DNA from: JAAYCB01 sp012744395
GTDB taxonomy: Bacteria; Planctomycetota; Planctomycetia; Pirellulales; Thermoguttaceae
NCBI GenBank assembly: GCA_028703175.1
Contig: JAQVNJ010000143.1
Span: forward strand, 1-15,089
Length of the DNA stretch: 15,089 bases
Reading direction: 5' to 3'
This document shows, piece after piece, positions 7,204 to 14,960 of the stretch (its first letter is position 1; the number at the start of each line of letters is the position of its first letter). The translations under genes and the position numbers were made by a program. The notes under the pieces are model-generated. The model had not been told where the DNA came from. It worked only from the letters and a program-made list of their open reading frames with translations, and did not search any database.

Positions 7204-7356
7204 TTGTGTTGTCTTGCTTCTCATGGAATTGGAATGTCGGCGCCGCGCCCGGTTCCCGGTTGCCATAGCAGGGAGGAGCATAGCGTCAAGCGCTGGCAAT
7301 ATCTGTTGAGCTATACCGTATTCGCGTCACTGCTTATCGTAGGAGAAGACAACAGC

Positions 7357-8955
7357 ATGGGTTCACAAGGGGTCTCAAGAAGAGGTTTTCTCAAGGGCGC
7401 GCTCGCAACCGGTGGCGCTGCCGCAACGGCGACTGCCCTGGGCGGCTGCCAGCAGGCGCCCCAATCGCCTAACGTGCCGAGCAAGTGGGACAAAGACGCG
7501 GACGTTGTCGTCGTCGGCGGTGGCGGCACCGGCTGCGCGGCGGCAATCAGCGCCGCTGAGGCCGGCGCCAAAGTCATCCTCCTCGAAGTCGCCCCCGCTC
7601 TCGGCGGCTCGTCGGCCCTTTGCGTCGGCTCGGTCACAGCTCCCCTGAGCAAGATGCAGAAGGACCAGGGCATCCAGGACAGCATCGAGGACTATATGGA
7701 GGACATCCTCCACGCCACGGGCGCGAATGCCAGTCGAGTCGACAAGGACATGCTCCAGCTCCTGGCCGAGACCAGCGGTCCCGCGATCGACTGGCTCGCC
7801 GGGCTGGGCGTGCAGTTTGCCGGCCCTTACGAGTACCCCGGCCATCACCGGGTCAACCGCATGCACATGCTCGTGCCCAACTCCGCGGCCTGGCGCAAGG
7901 TGCTGCAGCCCAAGATGCAGGAGAAGGGCGTCGAGATCCTGCTGCAGACCAAGGGCGCCGAGCTCTACCGCGATGTGAACAACCGCGTCCTCGGCGTCAA
8001 GGCCATCGACGCGACCACCAACAAGGCCATCGCGATCAAGGCCAAGAAGGCCGTGATCCTCGCCACCGCCAGCACCGAGGCGGCCACGGCCTACAAGAAG
8101 AAGATCACCACGCCCAACATCGCAGAGATGCCCGCGGCCAACCCCAATAACGACGGCTCCGGCCTCATGATGGCTGCCGCCCTGGGCGCCGACCTGACCA
8201 TGTTGGACGCGTGGGGCAGCCCCGGCCTGCGCACCAACCTGCCCGGTCCCAACGTCAGCAGCACCGGCAAGCAGGCGTGGATGCCCTTCGGTATCATGGA
8301 CGCCGGCGCCATCCTCGTCAACAACGAGGGCAAGCGCTTTGTCAACGAAAAGAGCGCCGACAATGACATGTCCTTGGCGGTGCAGGCGCAGACGGGCAAG
8401 ATCTGCCACATGGTCTTTGACAGCCGGGTGGCCGAGATCTTCAACAAGTGGCCGATGGTCGTCTCCTCCCACCCCGACAAGGGCGATGTCAGCGGCATCG
8501 GCGGTTGGGGCTTGATCGATGACTTCGTGGCTCGCGACGGCATCAAGGTAGCCAGCACCATCGAGGAGTTGGCCGCTGCGGTGAAGGTGGAGCCGGCGGG
8601 CCTTAAGGCCACGATTGAGCAGTGGAACAACTACTGCCAGGAAGGCAAGGATCCCGACTTCAAGCGCACGACCTTTGGCCATGCCGAGGCCAAGACTGTC
8701 GGCGCCGGCATCAAGACGCCGCCGTTCTACGTCCACAGCCCCATCCGCGTCCAGATCATCTTGGCCGACGTTACCCTGATGGTCAACACCAAGCTGCAGG
8801 TGCTCGACGTCTTTGGCAACGTGATCAAGGGCCTGTACGCCGGTGGCGAGACAGGTCACGGCAATCTCTACCTCAGCGGCCACGGCACGCACATGGCCTG
8901 GAACTTCGCCTCCGGCCGCCTCGCCGGCACGAATGCTGCCGCCGAGGAGTCCTGA
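7357..8955 (+). CDS. Tat-exported FAD-dependent oxidoreductase (flavocytochrome c/fumarate reductase superfamily)
   Basis: The 532-aa product has a twin-arginine signal, SRRGFLKG (residues 7-14), and an LGGC lipobox at C31, so it is probably a Tat-exported lipoprotein. An ADP-binding fold follows (DVVVVGGGGTGCAAA, glycines 54-59), then LGGSS. The GAILVNNEGKRFVNE segment (322-331) and the C-terminal AGGETGHGN (495-502) plus ASGRLAG (518-524) are hallmarks of the FAD_binding_2 family, which includes fumarate, urocanate and acrylate-type reductases and ketosteroid dehydrogenases. By eye the fumarate reductase HPT motif is replaced by WGSPGL (286-291), and the catalytic Arg after the NE of the RFxNE motif by Asp (NEKSADND). 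The substrate is therefore likely not fumarate. ATG at 7357 is chosen because AGGAGA (7341-7346) lies 10 nt upstream and the Tat motif follows; the frame is open back to 7204. The cytochromes downstream are its likely redox partners. Confidence 0.9.
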   Translation: MGSQGVSRRGFLKGALATGGAAATATALGGCQQAPQSPNVPSKWDKDADVVVVGGGGTGCAAAISAAEAGAKVILLEVAPALGGSSALCVGSVTAPLSKMQKDQGIQDSIEDYMEDILHATGANASRVDKDMLQLLAETSGPAIDWLAGLGVQFAGPYEYPGHHRVNRMHMLVPNSAAWRKVLQPKMQEKGVEILLQTKGAELYRDVNNRVLGVKAIDATTNKAIAIKAKKAVILATASTEAATAYKKKITTPNIAEMPAANPNNDGSGLMMAAALGADLTMLDAWGSPGLRTNLPGPNVSSTGKQAWMPFGIMDAGAILVNNEGKRFVNEKSADNDMSLAVQAQTGKICHMVFDSRVAEIFNKWPMVVSSHPDKGDVSGIGGWGLIDDFVARDGIKVASTIEELAAAVKVEPAGLKATIEQWNNYCQEGKDPDFKRTTFGHAEAKTVGAGIKTPPFYVHSPIRVQIILADVTLMVNTKLQVLDVFGNVIKGLYAGGETGHGNLYLSGHGTHMAWNFASGRLAGTNAAAEES

Positions 8956-9069
8956 CCGTCCCACCTCCACTGGCCCACGATCGGTTGCGCCATCGACCCA
9001 ATGGCCAATCTGCATCATCCGGGCAAACGGTCGGCCCCCGTGATGCATCTCTCGAAGGAAGGTAATGAC

Positions 9070-9804
9070 TTGAAGCGGGTTGCGTGTCTCTGCATCTGCT
9101 CTCTCGTGCTGTTGATCGCCCTTGCGGCTTGCGCCCGACCGCTGCCCGCGCCGGTCGCGAGTGCCCCACCGACGTCGGTCGTCAGCGCCGAGCAATGGGC
9201 CGAACGTTACCCTATGGAGTATGCCCAATGGGCAGCCTCTGTGCATGGTGTGGCCTACCTGGCCGGTGACATGGCGGCCCCGGGCTGCACCGGCTGCCAT
9301 GGTGACCCGGCCGGAGGAGAGACCCGAACCGTGACCTTTCGTCTCAACATTCCGGCGCAGTGTGGCCGATGCCATGCCGACCCGCAGGTGACGGCGAAGC
9401 ACGGGCTGCCCAACGACACCTATGAGAGCTACCTGAAGACATTCCATGGTGCCACGGTTGAGTACTATCGCGCCACCGACCCTTCGGCCGAACGCTATGA
9501 GGCCGTCTGCAGCGACTGCCACGCCGCGCATGCGATCCATGCCCCCAGCGATGCCCGCTCTTCGGTCGCGCCAGCGAACCTGTTGCAGGCCTGCGTCAAG
9601 TGTCATCAGGGCGCCGAGCCTGCGTTCGCGACGACGGCGTACGGCCACTTCCGCACGGATAGAACGGCATCGCCTCTACTCTACGTGCTGGAGCTCGTCT
9701 ACAGGATTGGCATCCCGCTGATCATCGGGGCGATGCTGCTCTACATCCTGCTGGATATCCTGCACCGAGTACGCAGACGCGCTGGGGGAGGGAATCAGTC
9801 ATGA
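9070..9804 (+). CDS. Tetraheme cytochrome c, lipoprotein with C-terminal membrane helix
   Basis: Four CxxCH haem-binding motifs are visible: CTGCH (73-77), CGRCH (98-102), CSDCH (147-151) and CVKCH (175-179), numbered from the TTG start (244 aa). Extra His residues such as HAAHAIH could be distal ligands. The N-terminus has a positively charged, hydrophobic signal ending in the lipobox LAAC (C21). A second hydrophobic segment, residues 202-231, would anchor the C-terminus, followed by a basic HRVRRR tail on the cytoplasmic side. TTG at 9070 is preferred because AAGGAAGG (9055-9062) lies 7 nt upstream and the signal peptide starts there; upstream ATGs at 9001 and 9043 give a non-signal extension. 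Its stop overlaps the next start (ATGA). It probably carries electrons between the membrane cytochromes and the exported flavoprotein. Confidence 0.88.
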   Translation: MKRVACLCICSLVLLIALAACARPLPAPVASAPPTSVVSAEQWAERYPMEYAQWAASVHGVAYLAGDMAAPGCTGCHGDPAGGETRTVTFRLNIPAQCGRCHADPQVTAKHGLPNDTYESYLKTFHGATVEYYRATDPSAERYEAVCSDCHAAHAIHAPSDARSSVAPANLLQACVKCHQGAEPAFATTAYGHFRTDRTASPLLYVLELVYRIGIPLIIGAMLLYILLDILHRVRRRAGGGNQS

Positions 9805-10517
9805 GCAAGCATGGAAACACAGTTGTCCTCCGTTTTGCCGCGAGCCAGCGGATTGAGCATATCCTGCTGATGGTCTCCTTCAGCATGCTGTGCCTCACCG
9901 GGCTGCCGCAGAGGTACAGCGACGCCGGCTGGGCGCAGGCCATCCTGGGCGTATTCGGCGGGCTGCAGCAGGCTCGCACGGTGCACCACTTCTTTGCCGT
10001 GGTACTGATCGCCGAGACGCTCTACCATGCCGTCGTCGTCGCCGGCGAGCTGATCCTCGTCCGCCCGCGCCCGACAGCGATGTTCCCCGGCGTGCGCGAC
10101 GTGCGCGACGGCCTGGCCTCTGTGGCCTACCTGCTCGGCCTGCGCAAGGAAAAGCCTCGCTACGGCCGCTTTGACTTCCGGCAGAAGGTCGAGTACTGGT
10201 CGATGATCTGGGGCACCGTCGTCATGAGCATCACCGGCTTGATCCTCCTGTTCCCGGTCTACGCCACACGCTTTCTGCCGGGCGTGCTTCTGCCGGCCTC
10301 CAAGATCGTGCACAGCTACGAAGCCGTGCTAGCCTTCCTGGCCATCGTGACCTGGCATCTCTACATTGCCCATTTCGCGGAGGGGGTCTTGCCCTTCGAT
10401 TCGAGCATCTTTACCGGCAAGACAACTCTGGAGCGGATGAAAGAGGAGCACCCGCTGGAGTACGAGCAGTTGGTGGCCAAGAGTACAGCGAGTGATGCGG
10501 GCGGCGCGGACCGCTAG
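9801..10517 (+). CDS. Membrane cytochrome b (b561/FdhI/hydrogenase-type)
   Basis: A 238-residue protein with four predicted membrane helices (about 19-35, 60-84, 133-155 and 172-192). Histidines placed as haem b ligands in this superfamily are seen: H20 in RIEHILLMVSF, H62-H63 and H76 in helix 2, H171 and H186 in the last helix. The pattern, with a long loop between helices 2 and 3, matches the di-haem b subunits of formate dehydrogenases, Ni-Fe hydrogenases and thiosulfate reductases that pass electrons to or from quinones. The start ATG overlaps the stop of the tetraheme gene (ATGA), so translation is probably coupled; GGGGGAGGG precedes it. The hydrophilic C-terminal tail (KTTLERMKEEHPLEYEQLV) is likely cytoplasmic. 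It is the probable quinone-interacting module of the operon. Confidence 0.88.
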   Translation: MSKHGNTVVLRFAASQRIEHILLMVSFSMLCLTGLPQRYSDAGWAQAILGVFGGLQQARTVHHFFAVVLIAETLYHAVVVAGELILVRPRPTAMFPGVRDVRDGLASVAYLLGLRKEKPRYGRFDFRQKVEYWSMIWGTVVMSITGLILLFPVYATRFLPGVLLPASKIVHSYEAVLAFLAIVTWHLYIAHFAEGVLPFDSSIFTGKTTLERMKEEHPLEYEQLVAKSTASDAGGADR

Positions 10518-10546
10518 GACTGCAACAGAAAGGACCAGGAGAACCG

Positions 10547-11053
10547 ATGCCAATCGCAATCAAGATCACCGTGGCGGCAGTGTGCGGCCTCTTGGGCCTG
10601 GTTGGCGCAGGGCTGGTCGGCCTGCGCGACATGGCACAGAGGCCCACCTCCTGCGCCGCGTGTCACATCGTACAGCCCTATGTGGAGACCTGGGCGGATT
10701 CCAACCACCTGGCCCACACGCACAAGCAACGTGGCATCCCTTGCCAGACCTGCCACGCCCAGACGATCGGCACGCTCGTTTCTGAGGTGGTGAGCACTGT
10801 CCGGCGCACCTATGACGATCCCCTGAGCGAGATCAAGGTGCCCCAAGGCGACTGTTTTCGATGCCATGGCGATTACGAGACACTGGCCGAACGCACCAAG
10901 GACCTGGTGCAGAACCCACACGACTCCCACTGGGGCGCGCTCGACTGTGGCGTCTGCCACAAGATGCACAAAGATTCCATCGACTACTGCGCCCAGTGTC
11001 ACGATCCCACAGTAGACAAGCCAGGTTGGACGCTGCCGCCACGTCAACAGTAG
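10547..11053 (+). CDS. Membrane-anchored pentaheme cytochrome c, NapC/NrfH-like
   Basis: The 168-residue product starts with one uncleaved-looking membrane helix (residues 4-26). Five CxxCH motifs follow: CAACH (36-40), CQTCH (66-70), CFRCH (103-107), CGVCH (134-138) and CAQCH (148-152). The first half, CxxCHxxxPYVxTWxxSxH, matches the NapC/NirT/NrfH family of quinol dehydrogenases, which usually have four haems; the fifth motif is unusual. AGGAG at 10537-10541 lies 5 nt before the ATG. It is 29 bp behind the cytochrome b gene and closes the operon. It probably oxidises quinol, or in reverse reduces quinone, and exchanges electrons with the tetraheme protein. The stop codon (11051-11053) ends at the first base of the 28-bp trpD-derived repeat. 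Confidence 0.88.
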   Translation: MPIAIKITVAAVCGLLGLVGAGLVGLRDMAQRPTSCAACHIVQPYVETWADSNHLAHTHKQRGIPCQTCHAQTIGTLVSEVVSTVRRTYDDPLSEIKVPQGDCFRCHGDYETLAERTKDLVQNPHDSHWGALDCGVCHKMHKDSIDYCAQCHDPTVDKPGWTLPPRQQ

Positions 11054-11080
11054 CCGGCGCGGCCTCCGCCATGCGCCGCT
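11053..11080 (+). repeat. 28-bp direct repeat, copy B (end of cytochrome operon)
   Basis: Identical over 28 bases to 5226-5253 in trpD. It starts at the last base of the stop codon of the pentaheme gene. Downstream of 11080 no further trpD sequence is seen. It is non-coding here. Confidence 0.97.
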
Positions 11081-11255
11081 GCCACCCCTCGGCTAGACGG
11101 ACGGGAAAAGACAAGAAGAGCCTGGCGTTGAGACTGCCGAATGGCTCGATGGACAATCCGCTGCGAAACGCTTAAGTGGCGGGGCATACTCGACAAGCCC
11201 GGCTACGAGTCTCGGCTTCACCACCCTAACGTGATCCGGCAGCTACCGGAGCATT
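11081..11255. other. Intergenic stretch after the cytochrome operon
   Basis: No gene, T-rich terminator or IS remnant is recognisable. A 5-bp inverted repeat, TCCGG-CAGCTA-CCGGA, near 11235-11250 could serve as a weak end-of-transcript hairpin for the minus-strand genes to its right. Confidence 0.4.
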
Positions 11256-11396
11256 TCAATCGATCCGTTGCAGGTCGGCCTCGAGGTTCTGCCGCGAACG
11301 GTCCTGCTCGAAGCGATCGAACACGTCACGGTTGCGGGCGTATCGCAGCATGTTCTCGAAGGGATCGAGGTTCTCCTGGTGATTGACCCTCTGCAC
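11256..11396 (-). CDS. Possible 46-aa acidic/basic helical protein
   Basis: A short open frame from GTG at 11396, beginning 5 bp after the desaturase stop in a different frame. The peptide contains HQENLDPFENMLRYARNRD and FDRFEQDRSRQNLEADLQ. It is rich in charged and amide residues with a helical periodicity, unlike random GC-rich translation. There is only a weak AGGG upstream. No family is recognised. It may be a small cotranscribed protein or a remnant; the amino-acid texture is the only evidence. Confidence 0.4.
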   Translation of the reverse strand: MQRVNHQENLDPFENMLRYARNRDVFDRFEQDRSRQNLEADLQRID

Positions 11397-11401
11397 ATCC
11401 G

Positions 11402-12352
<951 letters not shown>

Positions 12353-12942
12353 CGGCGATTGCCTACCTTTCCGACCGCCTTTGTGAATAGCCACGATCGT
12401 ACAACCGCCTCCGCTTGCCGCATGTGCCTGTGTTCCGCGGATCGGCGACTACTGAATTCTGAGGCGGAAGGCCGAAGGGGCAAGATCCGGAAGAGCGGTA
12501 TGGGCACGCGGCCGGTGGGGAGGGCCGAAAACCAGAGCTGGAACCCGAGGCACAGGCCTACAGGTGCGTATGTAATAGCTGTGTAACGGCGGGCGCGGAG
12601 TGCGCGACAACCCGTGCCAGGCATCCAGAGAAATCGTTCAACACTTGCGCGCGATCCGGCGTCTGCGGGTGATTGTGATCGCCCTCCACACGATTCGAGC
12701 GATGCTCGGCTTCGGAGTCTCTCGGGAGGACTGGCAGCCGGTTTGAGCGGGCGGCAAATGGGTCGGGTCACCCGGGGGAAAGCAGAAGGGGCCGGAGCGC
12801 GAAGAGTGGCGAGAAGTCGATCGAGGTCAGAGCGGAGGGGGGGTTGGTTGCGACCGGCGTGTGCATATACTGGGCTATGATACGCCGTGTTGACGAGTCT
12901 GGAGGGGTAGGCCGAGCGGACGCGAATGCGGAACAGCCGTCG
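12353..12942. other. Gene-poor region upstream of the desaturase
   Basis: About 590 bp without a credible gene. Long minus-strand frames here (to 13239) are Arg/Ser/Pro-rich and lack protein character. A weak plus-strand promoter-like pair, TTGGTT (12844-12849) and TATACT (12866-12871) with 16-bp spacing, lies about 300 bp before the flavin-binding protein gene. Nothing else is supported. Confidence 0.45.
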
Positions 12943-12962
12943 ACGCGTTGTAGGCAACGCGT
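12943..12962. repeat. Perfect 8-bp hairpin
   Basis: ACGCGTTG-TAGG-CAACGCGT is a perfect inverted repeat with a 4-nt loop. It has no T-run, so it may be a regulatory or processing hairpin rather than an intrinsic terminator. It lies just upstream of the CDGSH-like fragment. Confidence 0.6.
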
Positions 12963-12978
12963 GGCGACTTGATGCCCT

Positions 12979-13134
12979 GTGCCGAAAACCCGGCCGCTCG
13001 GCGACAGCGCGCAGCGGCGCACGGCCTTGGAGCCGGTGCCGCTGGCCATCGAGGCCCAGACGGAAGTGTTCTTCTGGGCGGGCAAACGCACGAAGAAACC
13101 GGATTGCGACGGAAGCCGCAATGGTCCGGGGTGA
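12979..13134 (+). pseudogene. Degenerate CDGSH iron-sulfur-like fragment
   Basis: A 51-codon open frame from GTG at 12979 encodes LEPVPLAIEAQTEVFFWAG, KRTKKP and DCDGSRNG. This resembles CDGSH domains (C-x-C-x2-[ST]-x3-P-x-C-D-G-[SAT]-H), which hold a [2Fe-2S] cluster through three Cys and one His. Here only the third Cys (in DCDGS) remains. The first two positions read Trp and Gly, the His reads Arg, and the spacing is one residue short, so it cannot bind the usual cluster. No Shine-Dalgarno is present. It ends 34 bp before the flavin-binding protein gene. It is either a pseudogene or a chance resemblance. Confidence 0.35.
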
Positions 13135-13168
13135 CAGCGAGTTCCTGCAACGAACCAGGGGGTGAAGC

Positions 13169-13552
13169 GTGAAACTCAGCGAATATTTCGAACAGACGAA
13201 GGGGCTCGGCGTCCTGGCGACGGCGGACGCCGAGGGCAAGGTGAACGTGGCGATCTACGCCCGCCCGCATTTCCTCCGCCAGGGCGATGACAGCAGTTGT
13301 GCGTTGATTATGAGCGACCGGGCGAGCCACGACAACGTGCAGGCCAACCCCCATGCCGCCTACCTTTTCGTTGAGGAGGGCGAGGACCACGCGGGCAAGC
13401 GGCTCACGCTGACCCTGGTCGGCGAGGAGACGGACATCGAGAAGATCCAGTCGATCCGTCGGCGGAGCGCCCCGCCTGTCAGCGAGGAAGGGCCGAAATA
13501 CCTCGTCCACTTCCGGATCGACGCGGTCCGTCCACTGCTCGGCGCCGAATAG
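13169..13552 (+). CDS. Pyridoxamine 5'-phosphate oxidase-fold flavin-binding protein
   Basis: A 127-residue protein beginning MKLSEYFEQTKGLGVLATAD. The sequence GVLATADAEGKVNVAIYARP is the FMN-binding split-barrel N-terminus of the PNPOx-like family. Later come FIM/LIM-like strand ALIMSDRASHDNVQANPHAAYLFVE and GKRLTLTLVGEET. Members bind FMN, F420 or haem and have varied or unknown reactions; this short version resembles uncharacterised proteins of anaerobic and sulfate-reducing bacteria. GTG at 13169 follows AGGGGG (13157-13162) at 6 nt. It has no signal peptide, so it is cytoplasmic. The exact function cannot be assigned. Confidence 0.85.
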   Translation: MKLSEYFEQTKGLGVLATADAEGKVNVAIYARPHFLRQGDDSSCALIMSDRASHDNVQANPHAAYLFVEEGEDHAGKRLTLTLVGEETDIEKIQSIRRRSAPPVSEEGPKYLVHFRIDAVRPLLGAE

Positions 13553-14069
13553 CGGTCCGAGCCAAGGAAATCGCTCGCCGCGCTCAATCTGCTCGCCGAG
13601 CCGCCGGCGCGTGTCACGCGGGGCGGCCGCATCGGGGCGTCGTTCCCGGTTGTGACCTTTGCCGGGCTTCGGGGCTGTGTTCTGCCGAGCCTGCGAAGTG
13701 ATTTGCCCAGGTGTCCCGGGAGAGGGGGGGATGGAAGCGTTGCGGCCGCAACAGCTTTGGTTTCAATAGTCTTGGGCGATTGCTCGGCTTCGCGGCAGAC
13801 GATCGTGCCAGCCCGGGGTCAACAGGCGACGGCCGATCGGGCAAACTCGCATGAGAGTGAGACTCAGTATTAATAAGTGCCGCGGGTTCTCGCCGGTTGT
13901 TCTCAGCCGCCCGCCCCGCCGCCGGAGCTGTGTCGCCAATCCAGCCCGGCCTTTGCCGGAAGATCGCTGCTGCGAACGCCAGGAAACCACCATCCGATGA
14001 CGCGCATCCTCCACGATCGCGAAGTCTACCGCCGGATCGTGACGCGCAACAACCGCTTGATTTTGCAGA
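13553..14069. other. Intergenic region without a recognisable gene
   Basis: About 500 bp. No intact gene seen. A short plus frame near 13997 (MTRILHDREVYRRIVTRNNR, stop at 14072-14074) precedes the DUF1559 fragment in a different frame and could be a degenerate upstream part of it, but no DUF1559 N-terminal motif is found here. Confidence 0.4.
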
Positions 14070-14297
14070 AGTGATCTGTTCACCAAGTCCGATTGCCACG
14101 AAGCGGCCGGCCAGGCGTATCGGGGCACGAACGTGATGGTCTGCACCGGCTCGGGCCGGGACACGTACTGGCGATTGAATGCCAAGACCGACGGGCTCTT
14201 CTACTACAACTCGTGCTGCAATCTTGCCGCCAGCACGGACGGGATGAGCAATTGCGTCTTCGCTGAGTTCACGGTCATCGAGCGGCGATCCGGTTAA
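14070..14297 (+). pseudogene. C-terminal remnant of a DUF1559 prepilin-like protein
   Basis: One open frame encodes SDLFTKSDCHEAAGQAYRGT, NVMVCTGSGRDTYW, TDGLFYYNSCCNL and STDGMSNCVFAE before TAA at 14295-14297. The series GTNxxxCxGSG, DGLFYYNS, TDGxSNxxxxxE is the C-terminal region of DUF1559 (SBP_bac_10) proteins, abundant in Planctomycetota. The N-terminal methylation/cleavage motif and the middle of the protein are absent upstream, so this is a truncated copy. Its end overlaps the last 23 bp of the gene on the other strand. Confidence 0.75.
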
Positions 14298-14760
14298 GCT
14301 CTTCAGCCAGCAGCCGTGCGGCCTTCGCAACCGCGGGTGCGCACCTTTCGTCTCGAACGCCGGCGGCCAATTGGGCCACCCCCTCCGGCGTGGTCAGATC
14401 AAGCCCGCAGATCTGCTCGCAACGAAGAGAGCCACACTGCTCGGCGAACCTTCGATACAGGCGGCCCGCGGCGGGCAAGGCAATCGCCTTTCGCTGGGGA
14501 TCCTCCTTTGCCTGCTGGGCGGCGGCCAGCGACAAGGCCATCACACAGCCGGGGACTGCGCCGCATACGTCGCCTTGCATGCCGATGCCCCCAGCAAACG
14601 CGATGGCGATCTCGGGCAACAGCGGACTTTCGATTCCCAGGGCTTCCGCGCCGGCCATCAGGCACGCCTCGCTGCAACTTCTTCCCTTCTCGCCGAAGTG
14701 GTACGTCGCGCGTTGGGCAAGGTCGTCAGGATCGATCTGCTCGGTTTGCTTTGTCGTCAT
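14275..14760 (-). CDS. C_GCAxxG_C_C family protein
   Basis: A 161-residue cytoplasmic protein. The motif series of the family (Pfam C_GCAxxG_C_C) is present in order: a Cys-rich start CSEACLMAGAEALG near residues 30-43, the core GGIGMQGDVCGAVPGCVMAL, and a C-terminal SLRCEQICGLDL. The canonical first CGCA is modified to CSEA here, as in many members. Conserved cysteines suggest a redox or metal-binding role, but no reaction is established. ATG at 14760 is chosen because AAAGGAAA lies about 9 nt upstream and the family similarity starts soon after; an in-frame ATG at 14988 adds 76 residues of non-conserved sequence. It is flanked by two DUF1559 sequences on the other strand. Confidence 0.85.
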   Translation of the reverse strand: MTTKQTEQIDPDDLAQRATYHFGEKGRSCSEACLMAGAEALGIESPLLPEIAIAFAGGIGMQGDVCGAVPGCVMALSLAAAQQAKEDPQRKAIALPAAGRLYRRFAEQCGSLRCEQICGLDLTTPEGVAQLAAGVRDERCAPAVAKAARLLAEELNRIAAR

Positions 14761-14960
14761 GATTTCGTTTCCTTTATATGAGACTTTTTCGGCGCCGCCA
14801 GGGCGCCCGCCGCGCCCGCGGCAACGCCTCCGCTGACTTCGAACGTCGCGAAACATCTCGCCGCGTTTGCCCTGCCGCAAGGCAATGGCCGAACTTGCGA
14901 CGACGAGTGCCCCCCCCCGCGTTTCCTGCCGCACGGAGACCGGAAAGCGAGGCCCGTCCG

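Noticed and set aside
7375..9648. A 757-codon minus-strand open frame opposite the flavoprotein and tetraheme genes
   Set aside because: It mirrors two recognisable plus-strand genes with signal sequences, FAD motifs and haem motifs; its own translation has no motifs.
12900..12985. A tRNA-Ser/Leu-like beginning (GGAGGGGTAGGCCGAGCGGA)
   Set aside because: The matching acceptor 3' strand, anticodon arm and T-arm sequence are all missing; it cannot fold as a tRNA.
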